NCBI GenBank assembly: GCA_037445085.1
Contig: JBBILG010000085.1
Span: 1 to 7,705 of the forward strand
Direction: 5' to 3'
Length of the DNA: 7,705 nt
Source: JBBILG01 sp037445085
GTDB taxonomy: Bacteria > Pseudomonadota > Gammaproteobacteria > Burkholderiales > Methylophilaceae
Made by a program: the position numbers and the translations under genes. Numbering within the stretch: the first letter of the stretch is position 1; each line of letters opens with the position of its first letter. Under the pieces are notes generated by a model. That model was not told the origin of the DNA, searched no databases, and was given only the letters and a program-made list of their open reading frames with translations. Below are positions 5,401 to 7,705 of this stretch, piece after piece.

Positions 5401-7276
5401 CGCCCAGGTAGGACTGCAGCCGGTGGGTGACCGCCAGCGGCAGCGGCTCGGAGCGCATGGTCTGGCCGTGCAGCAGGACCACGCAATGCGCCGGCAGCTC
5501 CACCTGGGTCCACAGCGAGCGCGCCATGTTCTCGACGATGGCCCAGTTGGCCGAGGCAAGGATTTCCGCCTGGTCCACTCCCTGTGCCTGCAGCTTGCGC
5601 GCGTTCTCCATGAGGAACACCGCGCAGGTGGCGTTGATGGCGTGCCCGCGCGGCGCGGCGTAGGCATCACGGCAGGCGCTCGCCACGTCCGGCAAGCCGA
5701 ACATGGTGGCCAGCGTGTCCATCAGGCTGCCCGTGCCGGCCGAGCACTTGAGGTTCATGGCGTTGTTGAACAGCTCCGCTTCCTTGAGGGCGATGGTAGA
5801 GACCTTGGTGTCCTCGCCGCCGATGTCCACCAGGATGCACAGATCCTCGCTGACATCAGCCACCCCCTGCGCCTTGAGGCGCTCGACATGGCGGCGGGCG
5901 ACGTCGATGGAGCCGCGCGCGTGGGCGTAGTTCTCCACCAGCACGGACACCCGCCCGGCCAGCTCGGGGTAGATGTGATCCAGCGCCTGCTGCACCTGAT
6001 AGCGGGCCGAGCCGGTGATGCCGATGCCGCGCAGGTTGATGGCGTCGCCGTGCGCGGCGCGCAGTTCCTCGAAAGCCTTGCGGATGGTCTGGATGGTGTC
6101 GCCGGCGTTGCTGTAGGCGGCAAGATGCAGGATCTCGCCGGTCCCGGCGTCGGCCAGCGCCAGCTTGGCCATGGTGGAGCCCACGTCCAGGCCCATGAGC
6201 AGCGGGGTGCCGGGATCCGCGGCGGCGGCGCGGAGCGGCTCCTCTTCCAGGCGCAGGTAGCGGTGGTCGGCCTGGTAGCGTTGTCTGATCTCGGTGAAGG
6301 CGGGGTAGGTCGGGGTGGCTTCCTGCCGGGTCAGCCGGGGGTCGGGCTGGGCGATTCCCGCCGGCCCCAGGCGCCCGATGAGGCCGCGCAGGGCTTCCAG
6401 GGCCTGGGTATTGTCGGGGTCGGCGGCGACCTCGCGCACGCCGATGCCGTGGAGGTAATCCGCGGCGCAGTCGCGGGCGTAGCGCCAGTGGAAGATGCGG
6501 CCGGCGAGAATCACCTTGTCGAAGCCCGGCGGCAGCTTCCTGCAGGCCTTGAGCACTTCGGATTTCAGGGTGGTCGCCAGCGCCACCTCCAGCGGGATGC
6601 CCTGGTTCTTGTCGGAGATGGTGGCCGAGGCGCCGAACACCCCGCAGCGGTCGGCGCGGATGGTGACCTTTTCGCGCCGCTCGCGCCCCGCTTCCCCCAG
6701 GTAGTCCGCCAGCAGCGTGTCCACATCCTCGCGCTCCAGGCCCAGCTTCTGCAGCACGCGGTCGAGGTTGATGCCGGAGCCGGCGCCGCAGCTGGGATTG
6801 ACCGCGAGCAGGTCGTCCTTGAGCGCGCCGGTCCGGTCCACGCCCACCACCAGGTAGCCGGAGGCGGACAGCTCGACCATGGCCAGCGCCGCGGCGCCGT
6901 CGTGCCGCTCGCGCCGGATCAGCTCCTGCGCGGCCAGCCAGGCGACGGCGGCCGGCAGGAAGACCTCGCCGCAGCCGAGCACCGCGCGCACGACGGGTGC
7001 CAGCTTGCCGGTGATGAAAACGGGAGGACGGGTGCCTTGGCCGAAGCGCTCCAGCAGCCGGTGCCGGTCGATGACGTCGCGGCGCAGATCGCAGTTGCTG
7101 GGCATCAGCGTGTCGAACAGGACGCCGCCGGCGTCATCCCGGGCACGCAGCCGGATGTGTCCCACGCCGGCATCGATGAACAGCCCCGCCGGGCCGGCGC
7201 CGGCCTCCGTCTGCGGCAGGGGCGGTGCGGTTTCGGGTGGCGGGGTGCCGCCCAGGGGTTCGCACGGCAGGTTCAT
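2450..7276 (-). CDS. Giant 2-hydroxyacyl-CoA dehydratase activase-type fusion protein (tandem ASKHA + DUF2229/HgdB-like)
   Basis: This 1608-residue protein is probably cytoplasmic. Order: Pro-rich tail (1-30). First ASKHA domain (31-300) with NPSCGAGSG (C163) and ADRCGVFGAS (C211) but eroded phosphate loops. Second ASKHA domain (about 359-650) with intact LDVGSTMAK (363-371), VDIGGEDTK (483-491), KCSAGTGSLMD (C511), NATCAVF (C551) and LLHGQTMRSEPLPLA (601-615). Cys-rich segment (C676, C681, C688, C695, C711). DUF2229-like region (about 753-1000, LVIPRSFCVSEWAYLF, FNIDSCAPHMG). HgdB-like parts with STFSCGPDS (1036-1044, C1040), C1170, GTGPCRQGQY (C1215), LSGEVYMRVSQ and NVGPNGCM (C1542). HgdC/BadF activases are ATPases that donate low-potential electrons from a [4Fe-4S] cluster held by Cys in SAGTG- and CAVF-type motifs. 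The second domain fits that. I infer an ATP-driven electron-transfer protein with its acceptor domains in the same chain. The substrate is unknown. The frame is intact throughout. The start ATG has no good Shine-Dalgarno sequence. Confidence 0.88.
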   Translation of the reverse strand: MNLPCEPLGGTPPPETAPPLPQTEAGAGPAGLFIDAGVGHIRLRARDDAGGVLFDTLMPSNCDLRRDVIDRHRLLERFGQGTRPPVFITGKLAPVVRAVLGCGEVFLPAAVAWLAAQELIRRERHDGAAALAMVELSASGYLVVGVDRTGALKDDLLAVNPSCGAGSGINLDRVLQKLGLEREDVDTLLADYLGEAGRERREKVTIRADRCGVFGASATISDKNQGIPLEVALATTLKSEVLKACRKLPPGFDKVILAGRIFHWRYARDCAADYLHGIGVREVAADPDNTQALEALRGLIGRLGPAGIAQPDPRLTRQEATPTYPAFTEIRQRYQADHRYLRLEEEPLRAAAADPGTPLLMGLDVGSTMAKLALADAGTGEILHLAAYSNAGDTIQTIRKAFEELRAAHGDAINLRGIGITGSARYQVQQALDHIYPELAGRVSVLVENYAHARGSIDVARRHVERLKAQGVADVSEDLCILVDIGGEDTKVSTIALKEAELFNNAMNLKCSAGTGSLMDTLATMFGLPDVASACRDAYAAPRGHAINATCAVFLMENARKLQAQGVDQAEILASANWAIVENMARSLWTQVELPAHCVVLLHGQTMRSEPLPLAVTHRLQSYLGAPSYALVPPHPGHRACFGLIRTQMQTAPAGCIGIPLGRFIDAHFDKRIIQCHGAVCNDPAAVCNRSLLTCRDAGGHKRFSFTLGGCGAINELLAKKKGEIHAEPVRDTYKEIWDFIDSHHPRSEDPRRLVIPRSFCVSEWAYLFARLFERLGVPVHVDNVRESDLLDAQPLFNIDSCAPHMGAVGQYRRLAAAPHGLILAPQIEFLPTGGRSLGRTCTLNQGGVAVAAARAREAHAEARIHLFNVDLGRLEADALLAQLQDRLQAVFEHYGLTPTAAELRAALAAAIEDHGRRRAATADLAAELIEQALAAGVQVALVAGREYVLNPGIYDSHVRRLLRDKRMVVIPSYVLDLELDADYDHLYWRNAHFIVSLLNAVARRSLHQRLCHARLREVFRRIESGPALLPVVQVSTFSCGPDSVTAPFVAEIMKRRPFLLIQSDAVLKELAHLENRVNTYVKQLELGLHGKLDTGTGPPFEIRLLDDLVNREPLNRDTDVIYFPTMADNRTLTAVLRAAGYTCIDNYVEEQDLHALVREGRKATGDAVCAPLAGVWGDLLRAVEDFRRRQDAGDTLVAGRHRLLYFDNKGTGPCRQGQYAEVHRLLAFRELASRAQDMEDTNCGALAGGNSLKFLVAAEARGYDVGLEEWTLARCYQGVILQGVLQGVLFAGAECRDYEEYQRFLADHRALKAELYRALETYRGPGPLARWCLGRFRGQSLPALLVKYFAYRMRDRRLLAPIRRFAAAWIPRRQAQERLRIALSGEVYMRVSQAEAIFRALLASQGFRRFHLEISPLWSYLEYLLDAAAETGRAPAGKVRAGFEQPAPATGGAAAATLREERKRQRHIESLRFVLRRIIAAPLYRAARLPMPTSTKRLLGESREILPTLRPAGELVTYVGEALEELRKGVDIFLNVGPNGCMVSSMGEVLTPAIVHGAGGGRIQTLFSADGDVDEEQLALVVLKTLGPERFYRASEERSGYTVLGER
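3409..3432 (-). repeat. In-frame 12-bp tandem duplication inside the giant activase gene
   Basis: GCACGCCCTGCA (plus strand) occurs twice in direct succession and encodes the repeat LQGVLQGV within residues 1282-1289. A weaker third copy follows (GATGACGCCCTG). It keeps the reading frame and adds one helical turn. Confidence 0.7.
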
Positions 7277-7334
7277 GGAGGGTATCCGTGGCGGCGTCCG
7301 GGCCGCGCGGCATGGCGATGCCCCGATGGCAAGA
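7277..7334 (-). other. Short gap between P-type ATPase and giant activase genes
   Basis: These 58 bases contain no hairpin followed by a T-run and no recognisable promoter. The bases directly before the activase ATG (GGATACCCTCC on the minus strand) offer only a weak GGA as a ribosome-binding match. An upstream ATG (7313-7311) is out of frame with the activase. The gap is compatible with one transcript covering both genes. Confidence 0.45.
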
Positions 7335-7705
7335 TCACTTGCTCGCGGACGGGACGTTGCATGGGTTGCTCCTGTCGGGCCCTCGTTTCCACAGACACAG
7401 CATGCCCTTGCGTGCCTCGTCCAGCAACAGCACGCTGGAGGCGACCAGGGCGGCCAGGCACCAGTCGGTCAGCGTGAGGTCGGTGGTGCGGAAAACCGAC
7501 TGGGCAGGCGCCCAGTGTACCACTGCGGCCTGCAGGGCCAACACCGCGATGAGCGACAGCCACAGCCAGCGGTTCGCAAAGAACTGCCGGTTGAAGGCCG
7601 TGCCGTGCTCGTTGCGGGCGTTGAAGACGTTGAAGAACTGGAACAGCACGAAGGTGGTGAAGGCCAGCGTCATCGCATAGGCCTCGCCCATCGGCTTTGC
7701 GTAGT
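7335..7705 (-). CDS. Cation-translocating P-type ATPase, C-terminal end (cut by window edge)
   Basis: The last 122 residues are present, starting YAKPMGEAYAM, and the gene begins beyond base 7705. The piece matches the C-terminal membrane domain (Cation_ATPase_C) of Ca2+/P2-type ATPases. The first helix, AMTLAFTTFVLFQFFNVFNA, holds the family hallmark TF-x-VLFQ-x-FNVFNAR. A loop (RNEHGTAFNRQFFANR) and two more helices follow: WLWLSLIAVLALQAAVVHW and LTDWCLAALVASSVLLLDEA. A hydrophilic tail ends at TGA 7337-7335. The catalytic DKTGT loop and nucleotide domain lie outside the window, so the transported ion (Ca2+, Mg2+, Mn2+ or H+/K+) cannot be told. The tail ends 58 bases before the giant activase gene on the same strand, with no T-run terminator between them, so the two may be cotranscribed. 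Confidence 0.9.
   Translation of the reverse strand, partial: YAKPMGEAYAMTLAFTTFVLFQFFNVFNARNEHGTAFNRQFFANRWLWLSLIAVLALQAAVVHWAPAQSVFRTTDLTLTDWCLAALVASSVLLLDEARKGMLCLWKRGPDRSNPCNVPSASK

Noticed and set aside
4679..7477. A 932-codon open frame on the plus strand opposite the giant activase gene
   Set aside because: It is a compositional shadow of the minus-strand gene. Its translation is rich in Gly, Ala, Arg, His and Val with no domain pattern, while the minus strand shows clear conserved motifs over the same stretch.
1..7705. tRNA, rRNA, CRISPR array, insertion sequence or attachment site
   Set aside because: I saw no regularly spaced direct repeats, transposase-like protein, terminal inverted repeats or tRNA-like cloverleaf in the window.

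Overview
This is a strongly GC-rich window whose codons almost always end in G or C. Every gene I can support lies on the minus strand, so the biological reading order runs from base 7705 down to base 1. The composition and the gene families (a PmtA-like SAM methyltransferase, a two-domain universal stress protein, a P-type cation ATPase and giant 2-hydroxyacyl-CoA dehydratase activase-like proteins) suggest a GC-rich proteobacterium with anaerobic or microaerobic capacity. The species cannot be named from the sequence alone.

Layout in reading order: (1) the last 122 residues of a cation-translocating P-type ATPase (7705-7335). (2) After 58 bases, a 1608-residue multidomain activase-type protein (7276-2450). 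It has two actin-like (ASKHA, BadF/HgdC-type) domains in tandem, then a Cys-rich segment, a DUF2229-like region and HgdB-like segments. (3) A strong Rho-independent terminator directly after its stop codon (2449-2414). (4) A PmtA-like methyltransferase (2376-1678), followed one base later by (5) a tandem-domain universal stress protein (1676-810). (6) A possible 44-residue single-helix membrane protein that overlaps the end of the stress gene (829-695). (7) An intergenic region with a good sigma70-type promoter (601-572) and a 20-bp perfect palindrome (501-520). These lead into (8) the start of a second gene (422 to beyond base 1), whose product resembles a segment of the C-terminal half of the giant protein.

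The two activase-related proteins are the most interesting content. HgdC/BadF-type activases use ATP hydrolysis to push electrons from a [4Fe-4S] cluster at very low potential into a partner enzyme. Here that chemistry appears fused to DUF2229/HgdB-like domains in one chain. A second protein with a related domain is encoded nearby, and no ordinary dehydratase alpha/beta pair is visible. The substrate is unknown. The surrounding stress protein, lipid-type methyltransferase and ion pump are consistent with a stress or oxygen-limitation locus, but that link is inference.
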